This document shows positions 34,089 to 40,717 of a DNA stretch of 64,000 bases, one piece after another. The stretch lies in the IMG/VR virus record IMGVR_UViG_3300031772_000007, positions 1 through 64,000 of that record, one strand, 5' to 3'. Position 1 is the stretch's first letter. Every line of letters starts with the position of its first letter. This DNA is from a virus. The position numbers and the translations under genes are program-made. The notes under the pieces were generated by a model that did not search any database, was not told the DNA's origin, and saw nothing but the letters and a program-made list of their open reading frames with translations.

Positions 34089-34670
34089 CTACACCGCTGG
34101 AGGCGGCTGCGTGAAGTCCTTGGGCTCGGGGCGGTCGAAGTTGTACCGGAGCCCGCGCTTCTTCATCTTCACGTACTTCGCCTTCAGCATATCCCGCGCC
34201 ACCGGCCCGAGACGGTCGCTGATGAGCTTCCCATCCAGGTGGTCGATCTCGTGTTGGAGCGCGAGCGCCAGCAGCCCGTCGCCCTCGACCTCGATGGGGT
34301 TGCCGTTTTCGTCCAGCGCCTTCACCTTTACCCACTTCGCGCGCCCGACGACCTTCACCGCGGTTCCGGGGAAGGACAGACAGCCCTCACCGCCGGTCTG
34401 CTCTCCCTGCCGCTCGACGATCTCCGGGTTGACGAGCTTGATGACGGTCTTCTCGCCCTCCTTGCCGATGTCCTTCTGCTCCGCCAGCAGCACCACCAGT
34501 GGAAGAGGGTAGCCGAGCTGTGGAGCCGCGAGTCCCGCTCCCTTCGCCGCGAGCATCGCCTCCTCCATGTCGGCGAGGAGCCGCTTCACGTCCTCGGTGA
34601 TCGCGATCTTCGTCGGTGGCACCGGACGCGAGAGAATCGGGTCCGGCCAGATGATGATCTGTCGCTTCAT
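34089..34670 (-). CDS. def: Peptide deformylase
   Basis: 193 residues from ATG 34670. All three deformylase motifs are present: GAGLAAPQ (44-51), EGCLS (95-99, metal ligand C97) and QHEIDHLDG (139-147, metal ligands H140 and H144, catalytic E141). The enzyme removes the formyl group from new polypeptides. Length is near that of bacterial enzymes (about 170) with a short C-terminal extension, so it is likely active. Phage-borne copies are known from other environmental phages; here it sits between portal and two HExxH proteins. Confidence 0.93.
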   Translation of the reverse strand: MKRQIIIWPDPILSRPVPPTKIAITEDVKRLLADMEEAMLAAKGAGLAAPQLGYPLPLVVLLAEQKDIGKEGEKTVIKLVNPEIVERQGEQTGGEGCLSFPGTAVKVVGRAKWVKVKALDENGNPIEVEGDGLLALALQHEIDHLDGKLISDRLGPVARDMLKAKYVKMKKRGLRYNFDRPEPKDFTQPPPAV

Positions 34671-34692
34671 GGTGCTCTCCCCCTGCCTTTGC

Positions 34693-35193
34693 CTACTGCG
34701 TGTACGGCAGACCGGCCTTGTACGCCGTCTCCGCCTTGTCGAAGCCCCTCGCGGGCCAACTACCGTGGTCGGCATCCTCGTCACCGAGAACCAGCGCGCC
34801 GATGATGTGCTCCGGCTCGTGAACGAGGTTATGCAGCGCCGGGTCCACCCAGATGGTGCGGGTCGGAGCCCACGCACAGCCGGTCATCATCGTTCCGGTC
34901 CCAGCCACCGGGTCGGAGAAGGGTGAGGTCGGCATCACGATGACCGTCAACCCACGCAGAGCGCCGTCCACCTGCGCTTGTGTGCAGGAGGGGAGCGCGT
35001 GCAGCGCGTCCACTGCCGCATCCGCTGCCCGGAGAAGTTGGAACGGATTGCCCCCGCGGTACTTCCAGCCCAGGGTGTTGCCGAGCGGAATCGGCTCCGG
35101 CAGCGCCGGTCCCGGCTTGGTCTTGACGTAGGCGTCCCAGATGGCCCAGGCGATGAGCCCCGCGATAGGAAGTGAGAGGAGGATGGCGAGCAT
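34693..35193 (-). CDS. Membrane-anchored protein with HExxH motif (166 aa)
   Basis: 166 residues. The first ~20 residues are a hydrophobic anchor or signal segment. HEPEH at 125-129 is an HExxH zinc-protease motif, with acidic residues and H143 following as a possible third ligand. It overlaps the next gene upstream, also HExxH-bearing, by one base. A small metallopeptidase facing the periplasm or membrane is possible; no known family is recognised. Confidence 0.55.
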   Translation of the reverse strand: MLAILLSLPIAGLIAWAIWDAYVKTKPGPALPEPIPLGNTLGWKYRGGNPFQLLRAADAAVDALHALPSCTQAQVDGALRGLTVIVMPTSPFSDPVAGTGTMMTGCAWAPTRTIWVDPALHNLVHEPEHIIGALVLGDEDADHGSWPARGFDKAETAYKAGLPYTQ

Positions 35194-35594
35194 CAGACCT
35201 TCTCCCCGGCTGCGCGCCGCGCGTCCTTCTCGAAGATGTTGCCGCGATAGATGCCCTGCCCCAGCGCCCACGACACCAGCGAGGCAACGCCGTAGCAGAT
35301 GAACCGGACAGGACCGAGCCACCAGCCCTGCCGGACGTGTCGCAGCTCGTGGACGACGAGTTGGCGCACCTGGATGTAGGTGCGCTCCTTGAGGAAGATG
35401 AACCCACCGCAGGTGATGCCCGCGAACTGGAAGCGGTCGAACCACCAGTTGAGCAGCCCACCCTTGTTCGAGGAGTAGAAGGCGATGCCGTCATTCCAGC
35501 AGATGAAGCTCGGCTTGCCGAGCAGGAGAATCAACGCCCCGAACAGGCTCTCCGGCAGGGTCCACAGCAGGTAGAGCGGCCACCACCACTTCAC
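35193..35594 (-). CDS. Membrane protein with HExxH motif (133 aa)
   Basis: 133 residues from GTG 35594, which overlaps the upstream stop by four bases. Hydrophobic helices at about residues 3-26 and 95-112 flank VVHELRHVRQGWW, with H82, E83 and H86 as an HExxH site. Small proteins with this site between membrane segments occur in other phages but have no established role. The next gene downstream also has HExxH, suggesting a functional pair. Confidence 0.55.
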   Translation of the reverse strand: MKWWWPLYLLWTLPESLFGALILLLGKPSFICWNDGIAFYSSNKGGLLNWWFDRFQFAGITCGGFIFLKERTYIQVRQLVVHELRHVRQGWWLGPVRFICYGVASLVSWALGQGIYRGNIFEKDARRAAGEKV

Positions 35595-36067
35595 GGCGTC
35601 ACCTGGCCTTCGAGCGGGTTGCAGTCCGCGTCGGTGACCTGCGCTTCGTGAATGCGCCGCTCGTGCTCCGCCCGGCGCTGCGCGGAGTCCACTTCCTCCT
35701 TGGCCCGCTTCGCCATCTCCTCGTCGAGCTTCGCCATGATGGCGTCGGCATACTCGATGGAGAGGTCGGCCACCTGCCGCGCCTCCATGCGCTTGCCCAC
35801 CGCGCCCTCGCCAATCCAGGCGGCTGCGACGCGCGAGATGAGGTCGTGCCGGAACCGGGTGCGCGAGTCCTCGACCTTCCACTTGTCGCGCTCCCGACGC
35901 TCCGCGTCCCACTTGAGCTGCATCCGGGCTTCGACCTTCTCCGCGGCGTCCTTCATCTGCCGGGAGACGTGCTCGACGAGCTGCCCAGGCAGGGCCAGCG
36001 CGGAGCCTGCGTCCACCGGCTGCGCTCCCTGCTCCAGCACCGCCTCGGTCGCCTTCTTCTTCGACAT
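35591..36067 (-). CDS. Charged helical protein (158 aa), unknown
   Basis: 158 residues, mostly alpha-helical and highly charged with long coiled-coil stretches (about residues 35-70 and 110-145). One Cys near the C-terminus. Could be a scaffold or regulator; no family recognised. Confidence 0.65.
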   Translation of the reverse strand: MSKKKATEAVLEQGAQPVDAGSALALPGQLVEHVSRQMKDAAEKVEARMQLKWDAERRERDKWKVEDSRTRFRHDLISRVAAAWIGEGAVGKRMEARQVADLSIEYADAIMAKLDEEMAKRAKEEVDSAQRRAEHERRIHEAQVTDADCNPLEGQVTP

Positions 36068-36094
36068 GCGTTCCTCCCCTGCGAAGCCGCAGTT

Positions 36095-36316
36095 CTACGC
36101 CCGGCGAGGCTTGGTGTCGAGCGCGGCTCGCGCGGCGCAGGCAGCGTCAAGGGCTGCCTCGTCCTTGACGCTGGTGTAGAAGTACCGCTGGTCGTACCGC
36201 CAGCAAGCCATCGCCGCCCGCACGATAGCCTTGTCCGCGCGCCGGACGGCGTAGGCTCGCTCGGCGTGCAGCGCACAAGGACGGTTCGGTTCGCAGCAGC
36301 ACGAGCGGGCTTTCAC
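36095..36316 (-). CDS. Small Cys-rich N-terminus protein (73 aa)
   Basis: 73 codons from GTG 36316 (GTGA overlap with the upstream stop). The first 20 residues hold CCC, then C and H (SCCCEPNRPCALH), a possible metal site; the remainder is helical and Ala/Arg-rich. Function unknown. Confidence 0.6.
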   Translation of the reverse strand: MKARSCCCEPNRPCALHAERAYAVRRADKAIVRAAMACWRYDQRYFYTSVKDEAALDAACAARAALDTKPRRA

Positions 36317-36516
36317 GGCCCCTCCTTCCGAACGTACTTCGCCACGCGGTACTTCCAGATGCTCGCCGTCACGCGGCGCATCTCGTGCGCGAGGAACTGC
36401 GCCTTCGCCTTCTTCACCGACGCCTGGCGAGAGCAGGGGTTCCACTCTCGCAGCTCGGGCTCCTGCGCGCTCGGCATCTTGGCCTCGACAACGTACAGCA
36501 CCGGGTTCTTCTTCAT
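36313..36516 (-). CDS. Small basic protein, paralogue of 37075..37284
   Basis: 67 residues. It shares with the 69-residue product of 37075..37284 the layout LY-[VM]-VE-x-[KR]-x-P near the start, a helix in the middle and a final R-V-x-[KR]-Y-V-R-[KE]. The two lie on either side of one other gene. Function unknown. Confidence 0.6.
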   Translation of the reverse strand: MKKNPVLYVVEAKMPSAQEPELREWNPCSRQASVKKAKAQFLAHEMRRVTASIWKYRVAKYVRKEGP

Positions 36517-36526
36517 GGCGTTCTCC

Positions 36527-37075
36527 TCAGTCCAGCGGCGTCGTCAACGGCCCGCCGTTCTCCATCTCGGCTTGGTGCATCCCCTTGCACCGCCGCACGC
36601 CTTCCTTGAAGTCCTCATTGTAGAGCGGCAGCTTGAGCAAGCACTCGCAGGTTCGGATGCACTTGGCGTAGGTCTTCCGTTGGATGGACGCCACCTCCGC
36701 CCGCGCCTCGTTGAACTGCCGCGCCAAGTCCTTCGCGCTCGCGTGCTGAAGCGCAGCGTCGGCACGAGCCTTGGCAAGCTCCCTTCCAAGCCAGCTCCAC
36801 GGCGGACAGTTGACCTCCTCGCTCCAGCCTATCGCCAGCGCCTCCTGCTCGACACAGGTGTTGACGGTGGCGTAGGACTCCTGCGCCTTGGCAAGCCGCT
36901 CCCCCAAGCTCGCGCACTTCGCACCCAGCTCGCGGTAGCCGTCGAGCCGGTTGTTGGGCTGCTGCATCAGGAGGTCGCGCTCCCGTTCCGCCTCCGCCAG
37001 CTTCTTCCGCAGCCCCTCCGTCTCAACCCCGACGGCCGAAGGCGGCGCTCGGTGAACCATGCCGGTGCCTTCCAT
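36527..37075 (-). CDS. Coiled-coil protein with Cys residues (182 aa)
   Basis: 182 residues from ATG 37075, overlapping the upstream stop by one base. Residues 20-70 and 95-135 are charged coiled-coil helices. Six Cys residues are spread through the protein, including a CIRTCECLL cluster near residue 143. Function unknown. Confidence 0.65.
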   Translation of the reverse strand: MEGTGMVHRAPPSAVGVETEGLRKKLAEAERERDLLMQQPNNRLDGYRELGAKCASLGERLAKAQESYATVNTCVEQEALAIGWSEEVNCPPWSWLGRELAKARADAALQHASAKDLARQFNEARAEVASIQRKTYAKCIRTCECLLKLPLYNEDFKEGVRRCKGMHQAEMENGGPLTTPLD

Positions 37076-37284
37076 CACTTGCCCTCCCGAACGTAGCGAA
37101 CCACGCGAGCTTGGACGTACTGGTCCCCGTCGTCCCGGCGAAGCTGCGCCGCCCACTCCCGCGCCTCTCGCAACGAGTAGCACGCCAAGTCCGTTTCGTC
37201 GTAGTGGGTGCTCCAATGGTGATACTGCATCCCGCGCGCATCCGGCCTTCGCGTCTCGACCATGTAAAGATACTGCCGAGTCAT
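37075..37284 (-). CDS. Small protein, paralogue of 36313..36516
   Basis: 69 residues from ATG 37284 (ATGA overlap with the upstream stop). YLYMVETRRP near the start and RVVRYVREGK at the end match the pattern of the product of 36313..36516. Strand-helix-strand order suggests a small alpha/beta fold. Function unknown. Confidence 0.6.
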   Translation of the reverse strand: MTRQYLYMVETRRPDARGMQYHHWSTHYDETDLACYSLREAREWAAQLRRDDGDQYVQARVVRYVREGK

Positions 37285-37511
37285 CGCCACTCCTCCAAAA
37301 TCGACAGCGCGCCCATCAGCTCTTGCTCAGCCTCGAACTCCCACTTCGGCGGGTTCGTCCGCGCGAGGTCTTTGCCGATGAAGCTGCGCGCCTTCGCCAC
37401 GCGCTCCCGCACCGTTCGCAGCGCCTTCTCCGCCCTTCGCAGCCGCGCCTCGGTCTTCGCTTCGCGGGCGCAGATGGCCTCGATGTCTTTGTTGTGCCAG
37501 TCGCTGCTCAC
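37281..37511 (-). CDS. Small helical protein (76 aa)
   Basis: 76 codons from GTG 37511 (GTGA overlap). Nearly all helix, with a basic coiled coil (EARLRRAEKALRTVRERVAK). No motif recognised. Confidence 0.6.
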   Translation of the reverse strand: MSSDWHNKDIEAICAREAKTEARLRRAEKALRTVRERVAKARSFIGKDLARTNPPKWEFEAEQELMGALSILEEWR

Positions 37512-37729
37512 GGCTTCCTCCTGTGCTGCTCCCGAATTGCCCGAGCCCGAAGCTGCGCCGCCTCGCGGTCCATGTGCCCATCGTCTCCGTCGGTCTGCAT
37601 CCAGTCCCCGCGCCCGTTGTAGATGTCGCAGACCCAATTCCCGTGCTTGCCGCCGTACTCCCTCTCCAAGCGGTCGGACGGGCGCACCCGGACCTCCAGC
37701 TTGATTGGCCTGCCGCGCGAGTCGTTCAT
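37508..37729 (-). CDS. Small unknown protein (73 aa)
   Basis: 73 codons from ATG 37729. Trp- and Gly-rich centre (KHGNWVCDIYNGRGDWMQTD) followed by a basic helix. One base separates it from the gene upstream. Function unknown. Confidence 0.6.
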   Translation of the reverse strand: MNDSRGRPIKLEVRVRPSDRLEREYGGKHGNWVCDIYNGRGDWMQTDGDDGHMDREAAQLRARAIREQHRRKP

Positions 37730-37731
37730 CG

Positions 37732-37983
37732 TCAGTCCTCCTCCACCTCTACCTCGGGTCCTGCCGCCTCCAGAATCAGCTCTCCCGCGGCGAACAAGTC
37801 CTTGATGGCCTCGCGGAACGCCGTCAGGTCCAAGTCCGCCTTCGCCTTCTTCACCCGCTGCCCGACCTCCGCTCCCATCACCACCGCCTCGAAGAAGTTG
37901 CGGAGCTGCGGGTCCTTCACCGTCTTGAGCTTGGCCTTGGCCCGCTCCAGCTCCTCCAGCGTCAACGGCCCTTCGTCTGCCAT
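37732..37983 (-). CDS. Small acidic helical protein (83 aa)
   Basis: 83 residues from ATG 37983; an ATG at 37995 would add four residues. Helical with an acidic tail (EVEVEED). It overlaps the end of the 142-residue gene upstream by about 20 bases. Function unknown. Confidence 0.6.
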   Translation of the reverse strand: MADEGPLTLEELERAKAKLKTVKDPQLRNFFEAVVMGAEVGQRVKKAKADLDLTAFREAIKDLFAAGELILEAAGPEVEVEED

Positions 37984-38390
37984 GCCTTCCTCCACCGCCG
38001 GTACTCCGCTTCCGCCGCCCGCCTCGCTCGGGATGCGCTGCTACGGCTCCCGCGGTACTCGCCCCCCACTGCGTCGATGAGGGTCCACTCCCACTTCCGG
38101 GTGTTGATCTGCTCAACCCAGGCGTGACAGAGCCCGAGTCGAACCTCATAGCCAAAGGGCTTCCACCTTGGCGCACTCACCGCTTTTCCGCCTTCCGCTT
38201 CGACGCTTCTTGGAGAATCAAACCCTCTATCTATCCACTCTAGGGCTTGTTGCGCTCCTCCGCAGCGCAAGGCGATGGTGTAGTTCTTCCCCGCGGCAGC
38301 GTCGTCCTCCATTCGCTTCCACTCCCTGCGCGCCTTCGCTACAAGCTTGGCGCACTCGACGAAGTGCTCCTGCCGCTTGGTCCGTCTCAT
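37962..38390 (-). CDS. Basic protein (142 aa), unknown
   Basis: 142 residues from ATG 38390. A helical N-terminus is followed by a beta-type core with PFGYEVRLGLCHAW and a strongly basic C-terminal helix (RGSRSSASRARRAAEAEYRR). The final region could bind nucleic acid. Some resemblance in layout to the small paralogous proteins at 39-48 kb, but without their RLxG ending. Confidence 0.6.
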   Translation of the reverse strand: MRRTKRQEHFVECAKLVAKARREWKRMEDDAAAGKNYTIALRCGGAQQALEWIDRGFDSPRSVEAEGGKAVSAPRWKPFGYEVRLGLCHAWVEQINTRKWEWTLIDAVGGEYRGSRSSASRARRAAEAEYRRWRKAWQTKGR

Positions 38391-38392
38391 AA

Positions 38393-38692
38393 CTACCTTC
38401 CAACGTCTCCGAACCCACCAACCACTCGCGCGTGCCCCCACCCGTCCCGCTCGGTGACGGTCCGTGCTTCTACTTTGCCCGGCAGGAGAGCTTTGTCCGC
38501 TTCCGCCAGCGCCTCCTCCATCACCCGCGCCGCGCGTTGGCAGAGGATGTGCTCCTTCCGATCCTCCTCGGCGATGTGCTTCTTCAGGCGGCACCGTTCG
38601 CAGACGAGCTTCCTGGCGTGGAGAGAGATGCGCCGGAGAGCCTGCTGAGTGCGATCCAGGTGCGCGCGTAGGAGATCGGCTTCCGGGTTCAC
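38393..38692 (-). CDS. Small protein with Cys pair (99 aa)
   Basis: 99 residues; ATG 38692 overlaps the upstream stop by four bases. A helical first half carries LVCERCRLKKHIAEED, a Cys pair that may bind metal with C51 nearby. The C-terminus is Gly-rich. Function unknown. Confidence 0.6.
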   Translation of the reverse strand: MNPEADLLRAHLDRTQQALRRISLHARKLVCERCRLKKHIAEEDRKEHILCQRAARVMEEALAEADKALLPGKVEARTVTERDGWGHARVVGGFGDVGR

Positions 38693-39249
38693 GACTTCCC
38701 CACCGCCTTCAGCAACCCGTCCGTCACTTCCAACGCCTTCGTCACCGCCGCGTCGATGTCACTCGCGGACCAATCCCAGCAGCTCGGCTTGCCCAGCCTG
38801 GAGGGGTCGGCGGAGAGCCCGCACATCGCGGCGAGGAGGTGGGAGGCGATGTCGGTGCGAAGCGCCTCCTTGCGCCGCTGGACAATCTGCTCGTCCGTCG
38901 GATGGCTCCCGTCACCCGGCCACTTCGGCTTCAACGGCTGCCGGTAGGCACCTGGCGGGAGCTTCGCTGCCTCCTCCGGCGTGATGAACTCGGGTGGCTC
39001 CCCGTAGATCGCCTGATGCCGTTCCTCTACCGCCTTCTGCTCCTCGACGGTCGGCGGGAGAACCACCGGCTTCAGTTTCGCGGGTGGCGGGACCGGCCTG
39101 GCAACCCGCTCCGGTACCGGAATCATGGAAGAGGTCAGCAGCTCCTTCGCCGCTGCGAACTTCTCCTTGTGCATCTCCAGCGTGTTCGCTTCCGCCTTCT
39201 TCCGTGCCTCGTCGTCCTTCAACGCCTGCTCCAGCTCCATGTCGGTCAT
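38689..39249 (-). CDS. Charged helical protein (186 aa), unknown
   Basis: 186 residues: an acidic/basic helical N-terminus, a Pro-rich linker (residues 44-65) and a C-terminal helical domain with DIASHLLAAMCGL. It has its own upstream copy of the bipartite motif at 39269-39298, so it may begin a transcription unit running leftward toward the portal. Function unknown. Confidence 0.65.
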   Translation of the reverse strand: MTDMELEQALKDDEARKKAEANTLEMHKEKFAAAKELLTSSMIPVPERVARPVPPPAKLKPVVLPPTVEEQKAVEERHQAIYGEPPEFITPEEAAKLPPGAYRQPLKPKWPGDGSHPTDEQIVQRRKEALRTDIASHLLAAMCGLSADPSRLGKPSCWDWSASDIDAAVTKALEVTDGLLKAVGKS

Positions 39250-39268
39250 GTCCCTCTCCTTGGAAAGC

Positions 39269-39298
39269 TACTTTGCCCGGGGCTTACCCGGTTGTCCC
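39269..39298 (-). promoter_or_regulatory. Bipartite conserved motif upstream of 38689..39249
   Basis: On the - strand: GGGACAACCGG, ten bases, GGCAAAGTA, ending 19 bases before the ATG at 39249. The same two blocks with the same spacing occur at 40687-40716 and 63368-63397. It also lies after the stop of the gene upstream. Interpreted as a candidate phage-specific promoter or regulator site; the function is inferred. Confidence 0.5.
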
Positions 39299-39311
39299 CT
39301 TCGGTGTCCAA

Positions 39312-39671
39312 TCAGAAGCTCCCTGTGAGCCGTCGGGCCGCTTCCCGGGCTCGCATCACCTGCTCGACGTGCGCCAGCACGTCCCGGAAGCGCTTGAAGC
39401 ACACGCCCACCCCGAGCGTGAGGGTGTTCCCCGGTGGCGAGCGGTCGTAGAAGACGTATTCCGTCCGCGTTCGGAACCGATGCCCCACCCACTCGTGCCG
39501 GGAGATGCGGTAGAAGAAGATCGCCTCCCCCGATGTCTCCCACGGGTTCTTCACCAGAAGAAAGGCGTTTCCCTTCTCGCGGGTGAGCGCCATCCCGTTC
39601 GACAGCCGGACGTGGCAGCCCACTCGGAGCTTGGAGGGAGCGCAACGAATCTCTTGGGTGAGGTTGCCCAT
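39312..39671 (-). CDS. RLxG-tail family protein (119 aa)
   Basis: 119 residues; its start overlaps the upstream stop by one base. A beta-rich N-terminal part (VGCHVRLSNGMALTREKGNA, then IFFYRIS) is followed by a C-terminal helix ending EQVMRAREAARRLTGSF. The helix and the R-L-x-G end recur in many small genes from 39 to 48 kb. It is the last gene of its unit before the bipartite motif. Function unknown. Confidence 0.65.
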   Translation of the reverse strand: MGNLTQEIRCAPSKLRVGCHVRLSNGMALTREKGNAFLLVKNPWETSGEAIFFYRISRHEWVGHRFRTRTEYVFYDRSPPGNTLTLGVGVCFKRFRDVLAHVEQVMRAREAARRLTGSF

Positions 39672-40111
39672 CAGTAATACCCCACGGACTCAGGCTTCCC
39701 GCCCAGCCGCGTTACCGCATCCCACCGGGTGAACAGCGCGTTAGCTTGGTCCAGACACGCCTCCGTGCTCCCCCGATAGAGCACCTTCCTCACTCGGCGC
39801 TTCCGAACCCTGTACCAGTGCGACGAGAGCCACCCGTCATGCAGCTCCGCTTCGTGGTAGTGGTAGTGCCACCTCGGGCGAACCCAGAGATCAAGCCTGT
39901 ATCCCTCTGCCAAGACGACCCAAGTGTTCCTGATGTGGTTCGGCTCCACGGTGAGCCCGAGCTGCGTCCCCACAAAGCGCGTCGCCCCGCCCAACGCGCA
40001 GATTTCGAGAAAGCGCCTGCGCGCCGTGCTCGCTCCCTGCTCCTTGAGCAAGTCCTGCCGCGCCCGCTCGCGCATCACCTGCCACTTCCTGTGCCCCTGC
40101 CAGTCGCTCAC
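39671..40111 (-). CDS. RLxG-tail family protein (146 aa)
   Basis: 146 codons from GTG 40111 (GTGA overlap). Strand-rich middle with aromatic residues (RLDLWVRPRWHYHYHEAELH) and a C-terminal helix ALFTRWDAVTRLGGKPESVG. The WDAV-x-RLGG end is nearly the same as in the products of 45203..45568 and 46075..46410. Function unknown. Confidence 0.65.
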   Translation of the reverse strand: MSDWQGHRKWQVMRERARQDLLKEQGASTARRRFLEICALGGATRFVGTQLGLTVEPNHIRNTWVVLAEGYRLDLWVRPRWHYHYHEAELHDGWLSSHWYRVRKRRVRKVLYRGSTEACLDQANALFTRWDAVTRLGGKPESVGYY

Positions 40112-40461
40112 ACCACGAACCTTGCCCCGAGGCGCTTCCGCTGTCCCGTCAGCCGTGCAACCGTCTCCGCAGCCTGAAGGCACTGCCTTCCCACCGCGAA
40201 CGCTTCCTTCACCGTCAGGCAGGACTGCTCCCACCTGACGTGGACGCTTGTGGCTGTCTTCTCGAACACCCGGACAAACCACAGGTGCGAAAGCAATGGC
40301 TCCAGCATCTTCTGCACAACCACGTGATGACGGTCGGTGGTGAGCCCCCGCCACCAAAGCACGTAGAACTCCTTGCAGTACGAAACCGTAACCTCCCCCC
40401 AGTAGCACTGGCGGTCGGGAATGCCCCGCCCGTGGACCGGATCCAGCGGAACTCGCTGCAT
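40108..40461 (-). CDS. RLxG-tail family protein (117 aa)
   Basis: 117 residues from ATG 40461. Beta-type segments (WGEVTVSYCKEFYVLWW, then SHLWFVRVFEKTATSVHVRW) precede a helix CLQAAETVARLTGQRKR with a short extension. Belongs to the same small-protein family as its two downstream neighbours. Function unknown. Confidence 0.65.
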   Translation of the reverse strand: MQRVPLDPVHGRGIPDRQCYWGEVTVSYCKEFYVLWWRGLTTDRHHVVVQKMLEPLLSHLWFVRVFEKTATSVHVRWEQSCLTVKEAFAVGRQCLQAAETVARLTGQRKRLGARFVV

Positions 40462-40556
40462 CACGCCCCCAACCGAAGTGCCGCGTCCTCGATTGCCAGC
40501 CACACGAGCGCCACCGCCGCCCAGGCTGCCCAGAACGCTGCTTCGAGGTGGCTCAC
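40461..40556 (-). CDS. Very small membrane protein (31 aa)
   Basis: 31 codons from GTG 40556 to TGA at 40461; both ends overlap neighbours (GTGA upstream, TGATG downstream), which supports it as real. Residues 8-23 (FWAAWAAVALVWLAIE) form one hydrophobic helix. Function unknown. Confidence 0.45.
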   Translation of the reverse strand: MSHLEAAFWAAWAAVALVWLAIEDAALRLGA

Positions 40557-40669
40557 GTTCCCCCCGGGGCTCCCACCTTCACGTCGTAGTCCTTCCTGTA
40601 GAAGTCAACCCACTTGACCCCGTTGGGGACGTACACTCCTCGTGCTCGCATGATGTCGTGCAGGCGCAT
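40553..40669 (-). CDS. Very small protein (38 aa)
   Basis: 38 codons from ATG 40669, with GGAGAGAG just upstream and the bipartite motif ending 18 bases further up. The product starts MRLHDIMRARGVYVPNGVKW and is basic and aromatic. It is the first gene after the large terminase. Function unknown. Confidence 0.5.
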   Translation of the reverse strand: MRLHDIMRARGVYVPNGVKWVDFYRKDYDVKVGAPGGT

Positions 40670-40686
40670 GTCTCTCTCCTCCCCAG

Positions 40687-40716
40687 AACCTTGCCCGCCG
40701 CGCCGCCGGTTGTCCC
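40687..40716 (-). promoter_or_regulatory. Bipartite conserved motif after the large terminase
   Basis: On the - strand: GGGACAACCGG, ten bases, GGCAAGGTT, the second copy of the motif also seen at 39269-39298 and 63368-63397. It begins two bases after the terminase stop codon and ends 18 bases before the ATG at 40669. Candidate promoter or processing signal. Confidence 0.5.
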
Positions 40717-40717
40717 G

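Noticed and set aside
39269-39298. Sigma-54 promoter reading of the bipartite motif
   Set aside because: GG and GC do not fall at the required -24/-12 spacing in all three copies; the 40687 copy fails.
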